Assembly: GCA_963971225.1 (NCBI GenBank)
Contig: OZ020269.1
Location: forward strand, 90,788,783-90,852,782
Source: Melieria omissa
Taxonomy: Eukaryota > Arthropoda > Insecta > Diptera > Ulidiidae
DNA: 64,000 nucleotides
Direction of reading: 5' to 3'
Made by a program: the position numbers and the translations under genes. The notes beneath the pieces are model-generated. The model searched no databases. It saw nothing but the letters and a program-made list of their open reading frames with translations, and was not told the DNA's origin. Positions 11,182 through 22,240 of this stretch are shown one piece after another. Position 1 is the first letter of the stretch. Each line of letters starts with the position of its first letter.

Positions 11182-11254
11182 TCACCAAGCTAGGAATCGA
11201 ACCTAGGATCTCTGGTATGAGAAGCCAGCACGCTACCCGCTGGACTATCGAGGC
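11182..11254 (-). tRNA. Degenerate tRNA-Glu(CTC)-like sequence (pseudogene or SINE head)
   Basis: On the minus strand the sequence fits canonical tRNA numbering with position 8 at 11247. An A-box-like segment (TAGTCCAGCGGG) lies at 11247-11236 and a perfect B box (GGTTCGATTCC) at 11203-11193. The T stem is perfect (CTAGG/CCTAG around TTCGATT). The anticodon arm has four of five pairs, with loop TTCTCAT reading anticodon CTC (Glu). The acceptor stem does not pair (GCCTCGA against CTTGGTG), so this is not a functional tRNA. It is either a decayed gene or the promoter head of a tRNA-derived SINE. Confidence 0.6.
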
Positions 11255-11289
11255 CGGCGCTAGTACAGATACTTCAGCTGGGGAAGCAG

Positions 11290-11540
11290 AGCATAGTATT
11301 GCCAGATCAAGAGATTTCCTTCTTAAATTAGGAGACTAGAACCCTTAAAATGCTCCAAAAACAAAAAGAAAGATTTGATTTTGCTTTAAAACATCACATA
11401 CACTTTTCAACTAGTTTCAGTAACTAATAGTGTTGCCAGATCAGAAGATTTCTTCCTAGATTTAGGAGATTCTTGGCCTTTTGGGAAAATTTTTAGGAGA
11501 AAGAAATTGTTTAGGAGAAAGTTTAGGAGATTTTGATGAT
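11290..11540. repeat. Short repeated motif with TTGCCAGATC and TTTAGGAGA
   Basis: TTGCCAGATCA(A)GAGATTTCCTTC..AAATTAGGAGA at about 11299-11336 recurs at about 11430-11470 as TTGCCAGATCAGAAGATTTCTTCC..ATTTAGGAGA, followed by further TTTAGGAGA copies to 11530. A related segment (TGTTGCCAGATAC..CTCCTAAAT) lies at 11848-11883. It may be the body or termini of a small element next to the tRNA-like sequence, but I cannot define its ends. Confidence 0.45.
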
Positions 11541-12077
11541 GATATATTTGGCATTAGTGGCACTAAAGCCTTGAATATTGAAAGCTAAAGTGTCTAATTT
11601 AATGTATTAATTAAATGTTGTGCTTCAAAGTGTATAATTTATGCCATGAATGAAAAAAGTTTTCAAAGGTGAATTTTATAACGATCTCAATTTTTATATG
11701 TTTTGTTTTTGTTAAGTTATTGTTTAGTTGAATCTGAAAAAAAGAGGCTCAATAAAAAAAAATTAAAATTTTTTTCTTTCTAATTTTTCTTTCTTTTCTA
11801 AATTCTTTATCTTATCTGATAAAACCGACTTAAAAGTGCTGGGTCAGTGTTGCCAGATACCTAAAATGACTTTCTCCTAAATCGTAAAGAAGCTGACATT
11901 TTCTTCCATATATTTGAAAAATCGGTTAAATTTTTTTGTTAATTATTGCGTCATTATAAAAAAGAATAAGTTAAAAAATTAATTAATTAAAAAATTAAAA
12001 ATTTTTTTATGAACGAAAGTCTATGAAAAGTTTAAAAAAATAAAAAAATTGATAAAAAAAACTATAAACAAAATATA

Positions 12078-13252
12078 GGGTAAAAGGTTCGGTTGTGGGC
12101 ACCCCTTCGTATCTCTTGATAGAAAGCAGGCTGGGTTTTTTTGACTAAGGCCATTTGTTCATTATGGAACCACGATCTTTTTGTGCCAAATACTAAGTCG
12201 AACAGACACGCCTGCTTTGTGCTGGGACCATATATATCTTTCTGTGCTTAAAAAATAAGACAAAAAATTTTTTACACATTTTAAATGGTGTCATAAATCG
12301 AAGTGAATCCATCGAGAAGGCGAGTAAAGTGCGTTTTTATTTAGTTAATTTATTATACTTTGTGATCCAATATTGATTACAACCAATATGTTTACCCCGA
12401 ACAAATTTTTCACTACTTCTCAAAATGGCTGCCAAATTCGGTTGTGGGCACCCGTCTTTTAGTGATTTTGTAAGTTTTGGTAAGTTATTTCATCAAAATT
12501 GGTCTTTTAACGCATTTTTTGGTTGTTTTAGCTATATCTTCCGAGGGAAAATAACAAAAATCCTCCGATATTTTTTTAATGTGTTGGATGTAATTTAACA
12601 TTGTTCTGCAGATAAGCTAACCACAAAATCGACTGCCGCAGCGTATGCGATTTCCCAACGCTACAAAAAGAAGGTGGAAGAAAATTTCGGAGACATCAAA
12701 GCTGTCGACGGTGGTGTTTTCTTCTTTTTCTTCTTTTCGTGGATGTTATCGAATCAGGTTGACTGGTGTTTTCCACCTTCTTCACGTCACAGCACTTGAA
12801 GAGTGTTGATTAATTAGGTTGAATTTCATTTTACTTTAGGTCTTCTTGACAGCCCAGGAGAATGACTTGGTCACTTACATTTTGAAATGCCCGTCCATCT
12901 AAAATGTGCCCACATGCGTACCAGCTACTTCACATGCGTGCATTGTGCTTCAAATAATTAAAACTTAATATTTTTCTATATTCGTGTTGGTTTTTCTTAA
13001 TATTTCCTCGTTTCCAGCAGATTTTCCAAGGGTGCCCACAACCAAACCCAAAAAAAATTTTTGTTAAAAATGACTACTTTACAAAATTAAAAAAAAAAGT
13101 TTTCTATTTGACGGAATCGATTTACTTTTGTCATTACTTGTTAGCTAAGGTTTCTAGCTTTCCATAGATGTCCATATGTCCGATTAAGAAGAACTTGGTA
13201 AAAAGTTATGAGCCAAAAACAAAAAGGTGCCCACAACCGGACCCATTCCCCT
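12078..13252. mobile_element. 1.2-kb non-coding TIR element with TA target duplication
   Basis: Imperfect 26-bp terminal inverted repeats (12078-12103 and 13227-13252; about 22/26 matching, sharing CGGTTGTGGGCACC) are flanked by TA at 12076-12077 and 13253-13254. The core reappears inside as TTCGGTTGTGGGCACCCG near 12436 and, inverted, as GGGTGCCCACAACC near 13029, so it has nested subterminal inverted repeats. No transposase ORF is present. A non-autonomous DNA transposon using TA targets is inferred; the superfamily is not resolved. Confidence 0.8.
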
Positions 13253-13254
13253 AG

Positions 13255-14215
13255 TAATGAAATAATAAAAATATAAAAAATAAACTTAAATAAGGATTTG
13301 AAAACCTGAAGAAGGTTGAAAACGAGAAAGATTAGAAAGAGCTTAAAAAGGGATGAATAGGAAAGGAATTAAACGGGATGAAAAAGAGAATAATAAAACA
13401 GAATAATCTTAGAAGGATCAGCGAATGTAAAGTGATGTTGATAGAAAGAATGCTTGTAAAAAAGAAAAAGAAAAAAGAAGCACAGGATGACAAAATACGA
13501 AGAATAAAAGAGAGAAAGTCAAACGAAAAACAAGACTAAAAAAACATAAGGAGGGAAAGATGACTTGAAAGAAAATGTTAGAAAAATGAAATAATAAACA
13601 AAGTTTCTGGTAGAAGGAATGAGTTCAAACAAGATGTAAAAAGGAAGCAAAGGACAAAAAAATTAAAAAAAAATAAAATTAAATGAAAAAATTAAAGGTA
13701 AATAAATTATTCCTTTTGATTAGAACTAAGAATAAAATTAAAAAAATTTAAGAAATTAAAAAATATGAAAATAAATTAAATCTTTTTCTTAGAACTGAGA
13801 ATTAAATTAAAAAAAAATTAAAATTAGACACAAAGTTCCCAGTAGAAGGAATAATTTCAAACTAAATGCTTAAAGAACGAATTGAGCAAAATAAACAGAA
13901 ATTAAAACATAATTGCGTCAATTAAATGAAACTAAGCTGAATTGATTAAAGAGAAGAAGAATGAGCAATAAGTAATTGTTGAAGAAAAAACTGAAACAGA
14001 AAAAACTTTTATCTTTTCTTCAAGTACAATTGAAAGATTTAGGTAAAAGCAGATAGGTAGATGAAAAGAGGATGAATGATAAACGAAAATGAAAACACAG
14101 CGAATGCGTTAAAACGTTAATTATCTGAAAAGAAAATATCGCGACTGCACGCGGCACCACACAATACCGCAAATATGAAAAACTTCTGCAAAAACGTAAT
14201 CACACAATTTTTTCA
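13255..14215. other. Purine/AT-rich intronic sequence
   Basis: Dominated by AGAAA/GAAAA and AAATTAAA low-complexity sequence. A weak direct similarity, GT(A)GAAGGAAT(G/A)A(G/T)TTCAAAC, is present near 13610 and 13850. No genes. Confidence 0.55.
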
Positions 14216-16125
14216 CGAAACCCAACAACACAGCAGCCAGCAACAACGATGCGTTGCCACCAGCCTTCGGTCACCGGCACAACGCGCGATGCGGTGGCTG
14301 TCGCAGCTACCGGACATCCGCTGACATGCGATATGCCAGCAAGTCAGGCCAAAGCTAAAGCCAGAAAGCAACAAAAGCAACAACAACAACAAGCACGGCA
14401 ATAACAATAGCAAAGCAGCCAAATGATGTTGAGGTGATGCGCTCACTCGCACACACTGAGCGCTGTCAGCGCGTGACAGCGTTGACTTTTTTCGGTGTGT
14501 GTGTGTGTGTGTGAAGTGGGTGTGTGCTAGTGGGTGTAGGTGTTGGCGTTTTGGAGGCGGGAAAGCGATGCATGTCATCTTGTTTGTCATGGTTTTTGTG
14601 ATTTTTTGTTGTTGTTGTTACGCCTCTTGCACTTCCTTCGCACGGCGCTAAGTAACAATTTATATAGAAATGTGTTTTTTCTTCTTTTTCATGGTTAGCA
14701 CAGCTGCAGTGTTGCTGTCGTTTGTTGTGCGTTTTTTTGTTGCGTGCGCTCGTAAGTGCCAAAACAGATTTGCTGCGCTTTGTTGCTGCCGACGTTTTGC
14801 AGTTTTTATTTTCAGTTTTCTCACAATAATTTTTTTCTGTTAATTTTTTATATATTTGTTATTTGGCGTTGCGCTGAAGTTGCAGTATAATAATGTCCTT
14901 GTTGCACACATGTTTGATGCGCACTTTTGAACACTCACACACACACACACACACATGAGTGCGATTCGCACGCAAAAAGCACAAACGCACAGCATCTGCC
15001 AAGACGGACATGTGAGGGCGCAAGCGGCACACAACAAACGTGTGAAGTAGCGCGGAATCAGCTTAAAATGTCAAGCATCACAAAATGTTTCAACAGCAAC
15101 AACAACAACAACAAAAATATCTCAGCGACAACAGACAAAATCGTAACAACAATAGCTGCCATAACATGTGCGATAACAACAAAAATAACAGCAGCAGCAA
15201 TAACAACTACAACAACAACAATAGCAGACAAAAAGTGACATTGTCAAATGCCGCCGCGCCACAGTTACGAAGCAATGCAGTGCGCGGTGGCGGACTCACT
15301 GCTCGGGGGCCATGTGGGTAGACGCAGCCTGAGTGCCGCATAGTAGAGAGCCTGCGGCAACACTCAGGACCACAGCTCAGGCCCCTCGAGTCAGCGCCGC
15401 TCAGCTGCAGTATTGGTTTGTTGAAGTCTGCTAGGCGAGCGAGTTGCAGGCGCTTTCTGCCACTTGTCTGCCTCTATGTGTGTGTGTGTGTGTTTATCAC
15501 TGCCAGCGCTGCATGCAGCGCATATTACAGCAACAGTAACAACAACAACAAACGCCATTCCAGCAATATGAAAACATCTGCAAAACGAAACAATTCCACA
15601 AAATGCTAAGCTACTCGTTTTATTTTGTCATGCCGCCATCAGTGATGCTATTGTTGTTGTACTATGTTTTGCACTCATTTTTTTTTTATGCTTTTTGTTG
15701 TTTTTGCTGATGTGTGAAAGCGCAGCATCGAATTTTTGTGAATTTTTTTTTTGTTATTTATATTTGTACAGCTTTATTTTTGTGGCCTTTGTTGGCACTT
15801 CAGCGGCATTTCAGCGACTCATAGCAGCACTGCGTATAGAAATCAGAGTGGCAAATGATGCCACGTGACAGCGTAGTGCACAACGGCATTTTGCACATTT
15901 CTAATGCATACCTTAAGGCGTTAACAACTCTGGCACATAGTTTGGTAGATATAGTGAAGTGGCTGCGGCGTTCTTGTGAGTTGCAATTTTTTTTCTCAAG
16001 TGACTTTAAATATTGCTTTATTGAAATATATATTTTAGATAAAATACTCAAAATGATAATTTTTTTCTGATAACACTTGAATGTCCCAAAAAGATTAAAG
16101 TAAAATAATAAATATGACTAATGAC
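14216..16125. other. Microsatellite-rich intronic sequence
   Basis: Contains (TG)n at about 14494-14513, (AC)n at 14934-14955, CAA/AAC repeats at 15088-15225, (TG)n at 15478-15493 and AAC repeats at 15536-15551. Open frames are translations of these repeats (Asn-, Gln-, Thr- or Cys/Val-rich) and carry no recognisable domains. Confidence 0.65.
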
Positions 16126-16199
16126 ATATGAAATCATGTTACAAAGGACGGTTGAATATTTCTTTAGGATTATGTATGGTTTTATATTTGATTTTGCTT

Positions 16200-17275
16200 T
16201 CAAAAAGCATACAATTCAGAAAAGATTTTGCTTCAGAAAGCAATGGCAAATTAATGAAAGATGATTCAATGATTGAAGACGATTTTGACTCCAGTCGGGA
16301 AAGATTTTTAAATTAAAAATTAAAAAATAATGAAAAACATCAATTGAACAATTTTGACTCCAGTCAGGCAGGATTTTCTTTCAGAAAGAAGTGAAAAAAT
16401 TATAAAAGATATCAATGGAATCATTAAGACTCCAACCAGGAAAGATTTGCTTTTAGAGAGCAGTAGAAAGAATAATGAAAGTCATTAATGGAATAATTTT
16501 GAATGATATCAATAGAGTGATTTTGACTTCAGTTAGGAAAGAATTTCTTTCAGAAAGCAATGGAAAAATAATGAAAGATGCTTCAATGATTAAAGATGAT
16601 TCAGTGGAATCATTTAGTCTCCAGTCAGAAAAGATTTTATTTCAGAAAGCAGTGGAAAAAATAATGACAGACATCAATGCAATCAGTTTGACTCCAACCA
16701 GGATAGATTTTTGTTCAGAAATCAATGGAAAAACAATGAAAGACATCAATGGAATCATTTTGACTCCAGTCAGGAAAGATTTTCTTTCAGAAAGCAATGG
16801 AAAAAATAATGAAAGACATCAATGCAATCAGTTTGACTCCAACCAGGATAGATTTTTGTTCAGAAATCAATGGAAAAACAATGAAAGACATCAATGGAAG
16901 CATTTTGACTCCAGTCAGGAACATTTTCTTTCAGAAAGCAATTGTGAAAATAATGGAAAGATATAAATAAAATAAATAAATAAATAAATGAAATAATTCT
17001 GACTCCAATCAGGGAGAATTTTCTTTCAGAAAGCAATGGAAAAATAATGAAAGATGATCCAATGCCAGGAAAGATTTTCTTTCAGAAATCGATAGGAAAA
17101 ATAATGAAAGATTTAAATGGAATAATTTTGACTGCAATCAGGAAAAATTTTCTGTCAGAAAGCAATGGAGAAAATTATGAAAGACATCAATGGAATCATT
17201 TTGACTCCAGTCAGCAAGGATTGTCTTTCAGAAAGCTATGGAAAAGTAATGAAAGATATCAATGGAATAATTTTG
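16200..17275. repeat. Tandem satellite array, about 72-bp unit
   Basis: About 14 units, each containing GACTCCAGTCAGGAAAGATT, then TTCTTTCAGAAAGCAATGG and AATAATGAAAGA(C/T)ATCAATGG. Left-edge units are most diverged. The core shows a two-unit higher-order repeat: segments at about 16680-16826 and 16827-16973 are near-identical at a 147-bp offset, alternating an AACCAGGATAG unit with an AGTCAGGAAAG unit. Because 72 is divisible by three, 16475-16966 stays open and reads a 24-residue repeat (for example DINGIILTPVRKDFLSESNG). I regard this as a by-product. Confidence 0.9.
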
Positions 17276-17830
17276 AATCTCTTGGGTATTTTAGTGTTAA
17301 GACTCATTTTAAAATATTGGGTCATACCAAAAGTTATGCGCCTTTTAATGGGTCAAGTTCAAATTATTAAAAAAGTTGACTTCAAAAATTTTACCTTTTT
17401 GTTAATGTTGGACTTTTTTCTTCCTACTCGTTTTAGTAAGTTTAGATGTTATAAATAAGTTTCTTATTGATAGTCTTGGTTCATGTTTAATTCATGTTTT
17501 ATGATTCAGTTCACATCTCCTCAAAATCACAATATATCCTTTTTTGAACAGAGACCTCTTTTTAAAGCTGCAGATGGGATCTGCTCTTTGTGTACCCACA
17601 GTTTTTCTGCCTGAATCATTTTCTAAAAAATTCTAATTTAACAAGTCGTTTGAAAAAGATTCTATTTGCAGTTGAAATGAAACGAATAGAATTTCAAATG
17701 TTGTTACAAGTTCATTTCTATCAACGGGCCCAGTTTTGTCACCTTTGCAATTTCTTTTAAATGCCGGCGAATCATATAATGAATCGATTAGAATTTTTAC
17801 TATTATTCCCCAACAGTTACGGTGTAATTT
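17276..17830. other. Intronic spacer
   Basis: No gene or repeat boundary recognised between the 72-bp satellite and the mariner remnant. Confidence 0.5.
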
Positions 17831-17831
17831 A

Positions 17832-18353
17832 CGTGGGTGGTCCGATAAGTACTTAGCCTACAAAAGAAAAACGAAAATTTTGGAAAAGTGGCGATTTATT
17901 TCTCAACGTAGTCTCCTTTTAACTCGATACACTTGACCCAGAGATGCTCCAACTTCCTTAACCCGTCTGAAATATACGTTTTCTGGAGGCCTCCGTGGCG
18001 GCGATAACCTCCTCATTCGACTCAAATTTCTGCCCGGTGAGTGACTTTTTCAAGTTTGGAAACAAAAGAAAGTCACATGGAAGCCAAATCTGGAGAATAC
18101 GGTGGATGGGGCAGCTGCTCGTAGCCTAATGCGACCAATTTGGCGAATCACCGACCGCTATTGCTCTTTTTCCATTTTTCTAAAATCCGCGGACACGTTC
18201 CTTTCCACACGCGGTCGAAACAAAACTAAAAATCAAATATGGCTGAAATTTTGACAGTAGCCGTCTACGAGGATGTACTACACGATAGTAAATTTCTCTT
18301 ACGATAGTGGCACCATCGGGCGGTGGGGCTAAGTACTTATCGGACTGCCCACG
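17832..18353 (-). mobile_element. Internally deleted mariner with intact terminal repeats
   Basis: Terminal inverted repeats of about 27 bp (17832-17858 and 18327-18353; two mismatches, sharing GTCCGATAAGTACTTAGCC) are flanked by TA at 17830-17831 and 18354-18355. The minus strand encodes only the transposase C-terminus with stops: LPHPPYSPDLAS near 18120, then KLEHLWVKCIELKGDYVEK ending near 17905. This matches mariner transposase ends. Helix-turn-helix, first Asp and most of the catalytic core are deleted, so it is non-autonomous (522 bp). Confidence 0.9.
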
Positions 18354-18371
18354 TAAAGTTACATAAATTTA

Positions 18372-19317
18372 TCTCCACATGCGCAACAGCGAGGCTCAAT
18401 TATGACAGGAAACGCACATTAGCTGTCTTCAGTCTTAAAAGCACTGAGATGTCCATTCTTAAAAGGGCCCTCACAGGACACTGGTTTATGGTAGCACACG
18501 TCATCATGCAAGGTGTCAACTAATGAGACAGGCACATACTGCAGAAGCTGCGAGCGCGCAAAGGAGGAAGAAAGCGTACATCATCTGCCCTGTTAAACCC
18601 GCCTCTCAGTAGAAAAAGGCTTCAAGCTACAGGAAAACCATTTCTAAGGAAACTCTAGACATATCATACATATGTGTTAACCCTTTCGACCTCGAATTTT
18701 ACCCTGTTTATGGAATTTATTTTTTGGTGTGCACACGACATTTAAAGTCACCACGCCTCTTTGTTAGAGTTCTAGAGCTAGTTTACTTTTGAACAATTTT
18801 AGCTTAGAACGGGTTAAAAAATGTGTACCAATATTTTTGAATTACAGAAAAATTATATAATACTTACGAAAAAATACAAAATTATCACTTTTTGATTTTA
18901 TTTAACCATTATTAAAGAAACAGGGTCTTGGTCAAACGCGCCCAATTCGTAGACTTCAGTTAGAACACAAACTTTCCCTGATATCGCTACAAATGATTGT
19001 AAATTATTTTTGGGATAAGAGTAAAACTTTTGTAATTTACCTTGAATTCACTTCTGCAAAAATATAAATTTGTTGGTGCCTACTTTAATTAAACCCATAA
19101 ATCAATCGTAGCTTTTGCTATAAGATGACAAACAGGTGAAGTTACTGTCAGGCAACTTTGGGGTGGAAAGGGTTAAAGACCTGCTTAGGTTCATAGCATC
19201 GTCTAAATGGTTTGATGAAGTAGAGAAGCTAATCTTAAGAAAAAGCTGTATATGGGTCTATTTTTTGGCCTAAGTGAGAGGACAGAATCTATCCAGCCAT
19301 TTAAACCTCACCTAACC
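18372..19317 (+). mobile_element. 5'-truncated LINE 3' end, split by a MITE
   Basis: A 12-bp target duplication (TACATAAATTTA at 18360-18371 and 19318-19329) brackets the element. The left part encodes the C-terminal part of a non-LTR retrotransposon ORF2 with stops: TGHWFMVAH, then a cysteine-containing segment and SRKRLQATGKPFL. After the insert at 18681-19172 it resumes with LRFIASSKWFDEVEKL and ends CACCTAACC without poly(A). These are the post-RNase H tail motifs of R1/jockey-like ORF2 proteins in flies. Reverse transcriptase is absent through 5' truncation. Confidence 0.8.
18681..19172. mobile_element. piggyBac-like MITE (TTAA target)
   Basis: The 492-bp insert sits between TTAA copies at 18677-18680 and 19173-19176. 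Its ends are inverted: CCCTTTCGACC on the left and GGTGGAAAGGG on the right (one mismatch over 11 bp). TTAA targets and CCC-starting termini are the hallmark of piggyBac-superfamily elements. No transposase ORF is present. It interrupts the LINE fragment at 18372-19317, so it is younger than that insertion. Confidence 0.8.
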
Positions 19318-19329
19318 TACATAAATTTA

Positions 19330-22010
19330 CTACTTAATTTTGTTTATTGTTTATATGCATTGCCAAAATATTTGTTTTTGTTACACTGATTTAAACACAT
19401 TGCCCACTAACTAAAGGTAAACAAATCTTAAAAACATAACAAGAATGCAAGTAGATAAACTTATAAAAATAATGTTAATCAAGGCAAAAGTGCTCCAACT
19501 AAAGTGAACACAACAATTTTGTAAATTTTAATCATATGGAATTCCATTTTCCAACTCAACTCAACTGCCAAGCTTTGGTCACTTTAACTCAAACACTGAC
19601 CGAACTGACGAATTTACGTTGTGTGGTGAGAAACAACTCTCAGCAACAACAACAACAATAACGAACAACAAGCAATTCAGCATTATTGTCGTCAACACAA
19701 CCGACAGCGCAACGCAAACCGTAGCTCAACTTTGTGCTCATCATCGACGCCATCATTGCCACCGCCAACAACGTAATCATTGTCAGCAGAGCAGGGCGAC
19801 GCCGCCGCTGCTGCTCATCATAAACATTGCCAACAACGAGCACATCAAAATCGTTTCCAAGTCCACAAACTGTGGCAGCTCATTATGCGCCGTTTTCCAT
19901 TTAAGCTCGCCAGTACGCTACCTGCCACTCTTCGCCCCCCCCCGCTGGTGAACCCGCCAACCACCCGAACGCGCAACGCCGGTTGACTGTGTTGCACACA
20001 AATAAATTCGTTGTTGTAAGCAGTGAGTGGGTTTTCGGTGGGGTAAGCAAATTGTGGCAGACAATGTTGAGTGCGAACATTCCATGTTGGCAGCGCTGCC
20101 AGCCTTTTCATTTTGCTATGTGTGTGTGTGTGTTTGTGCTGTTTTCGTACATTTTTTTCTACTGCACAGTGCCCACTTGATGACATCAGCGCGCCAGATA
20201 GCGCAAAGATGAGTGAAAAGTGGGCGTGCGGTGGGCGTAGAGGGGGAGTGAGCCAAGTTAAACTAATATACTACAAATAGCAAGCGGCGACCGGAACGTG
20301 TCCTTAGACGGGAAGCGACTGTCAGCTGTGGGAGCCCAGTCTGCCGTAGGAAGCGGAAGAGGAGAAGGTGGAAGGAAGGCACGGTCGGACAATATCTAAA
20401 CAGACAAATTTGACATGCGACACTCCATTAGCAAAAAATACACACTTCAACGATGGGCACACATACAGACATACATACATGTTGGTAGATTCAGGCACAG
20501 GACCAAAGCACAGGGTGCTGATCAGAATTTTGCATATTTTCAACGTATTTGACGGTCCAAGGCGCAGATCAGGCGCGTTGTAAAAGGGTGAAATGTGAAG
20601 CAGTCGCAGGCCGCTGCGAATTAGAATGAACGCAACGCAAGAAGGACAACACCAGCAACAACAACAACAACAGCTACAGCAGTGTGAGAATATAATGAAA
20701 AAGCGGCGCTGATAGCAGGACAAACGTTGATTGCCGGCACCGAGGCGACGACAACGACGTCGACGACGACGCTGCGCTTTCCCATTCGTTCGTTTACGTT
20801 GACAAATGCCAATTCATCTTGGTTTTTCGGTCATGGCGTTGCCATATTGTACATGGAAAATTTTCACACTTGGCATTAAAATAGACACAGACACACTCAG
20901 ACAAATAGAGCCCCACTGGCAAACAGACGCATTGACGCACTGACGCACCGACGCACATTGGCAAAGTTGACTTTGCTATTTGAGTTTGTGTGTGTGTGTG
21001 CTTGGTGGCTGGTTTGTTTGTATGAGGTTGTATGTGTGTGTGTGTATGTGTGTGTGTGTATGTGTGTGTGTGTTTATGTATGAGTGGCTGCGCGTAAGTG
21101 GGCACCCACTGTTTGCATAGGCAGCCAGTGTCCTTTAATTTATTTGGGTTACTTTGGAGCGCATTTGTATGTCTATTTGTGTGTGTGTGTGTGTCTGTCA
21201 GGACTCATGTACACTACTTACATGCGCCTTGCATATTTCTGGGCGCTTGTGTTTGTTTGTATTGGCATTCGCAAAATTTTTTTCTAGCTATTGCTCTGAT
21301 TGTTGTTGTTGTTGCTTTTGGTATGCGCCAACGCGTCAGGGAGTTGATTTTGTTGTTGTTGTTATACCGACTAGCTCGTCACACTGGCGCCAACCTCTAC
21401 TTGTTACGCACAACATGAGCGCACACGCCTCCCACATTCTTTCTCTCCCCCCTCCTCGTCCCACTTCTCTCGCCGCATACTATCACTCGCTCGCCTCGCC
21501 TTCACACCGCTTACGTCTGTTATTTGCATGCAGCGAAAGCGAATAAATGGGCAAACGGCTTCAAAGCCGACTGGATGGGAAGCTGGCAGCGGTCGACTAC
21601 GAATGGCGTGCAGGATAATTAGGAAGCTTAGGCGACGACAACAGCTTCAGCACTTTGCCACACCGAAGGACACAAATACGACAGACAATCCGGCCGACTG
21701 ACTGACTGACAGCCGCACACTCCAATAAACAGTCACATTGCATTCATACGAAACGCATGAATTCCAAGCGCGCCTGCACGTCGCGCCCTCGAGCAATGTC
21801 ACACGCTCACAGACGCACACGCACACACACGCAAACACTTCAGCGGGGTCGCGTTTTTGTGTGGTTATATGCGTGGGTGCGCTTAAAAACCTTGATGTGA
21901 ATATATGTACACATTTTTATAGCATACTTTTTAGCGTTAAAGTATTTTGCATCCTTGGGCGCACTTAAGAATTTAATAAATTTTAATAAAATATTTAAGC
22001 AAATTTAAAA
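19330..22010. other. Microsatellite-rich intronic sequence
   Basis: No gene recognised. CAA runs at 19641-19670 and 20651-20672, (TG)n at 20118-20135, a long composite TG/GTAT tract at 20987-21074, (GT)n at 21178-21196 and CA repeats near 21808-21835. ORFs here, including a 133-codon Cys-rich one on the minus strand at 20322-20723, are simple-repeat translations or chance. Confidence 0.6.
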
Positions 22011-22011
22011 T

Positions 22012-22240
22012 GGTTTTATTTTATTTTGATTTATTTTATTTTATTTTATTTTATTTTATTTTATTTTATTTTATTTTATTTTATTTTATTTTATTTTATT
22101 TTATTTTATTTTATTTTATTTTATTTTATTTTATTTTATTTTATTTTATTTTATTTTGTTTTATTTTGTTTTAATTTATTTTATTTTATTTTATTTTATT
22201 TCATTTTATTTTATTTTATTTTATTTTATTTTGTCAAATT
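22012..22240. repeat. (TTTTA)n pentanucleotide microsatellite
   Basis: About 45 near-perfect TTTTA units with a few substitutions (TTTTG, TTTCA). The open frame through it (Phe-Ile-Leu-Phe-Tyr repeats) is an artefact of the 5-bp period. It could be the expanded tail of a minus-strand retroelement ending (TAAAA)n, but no element body is recognisable next to it. Confidence 0.95.

Noticed and set aside
3990..17275. Regularly spaced repeats at 3990-5376 and 16200-17275 considered as CRISPR-like arrays
   Set aside because: The spacers are themselves repeated and the organism is a eukaryote; these are tandem satellites.
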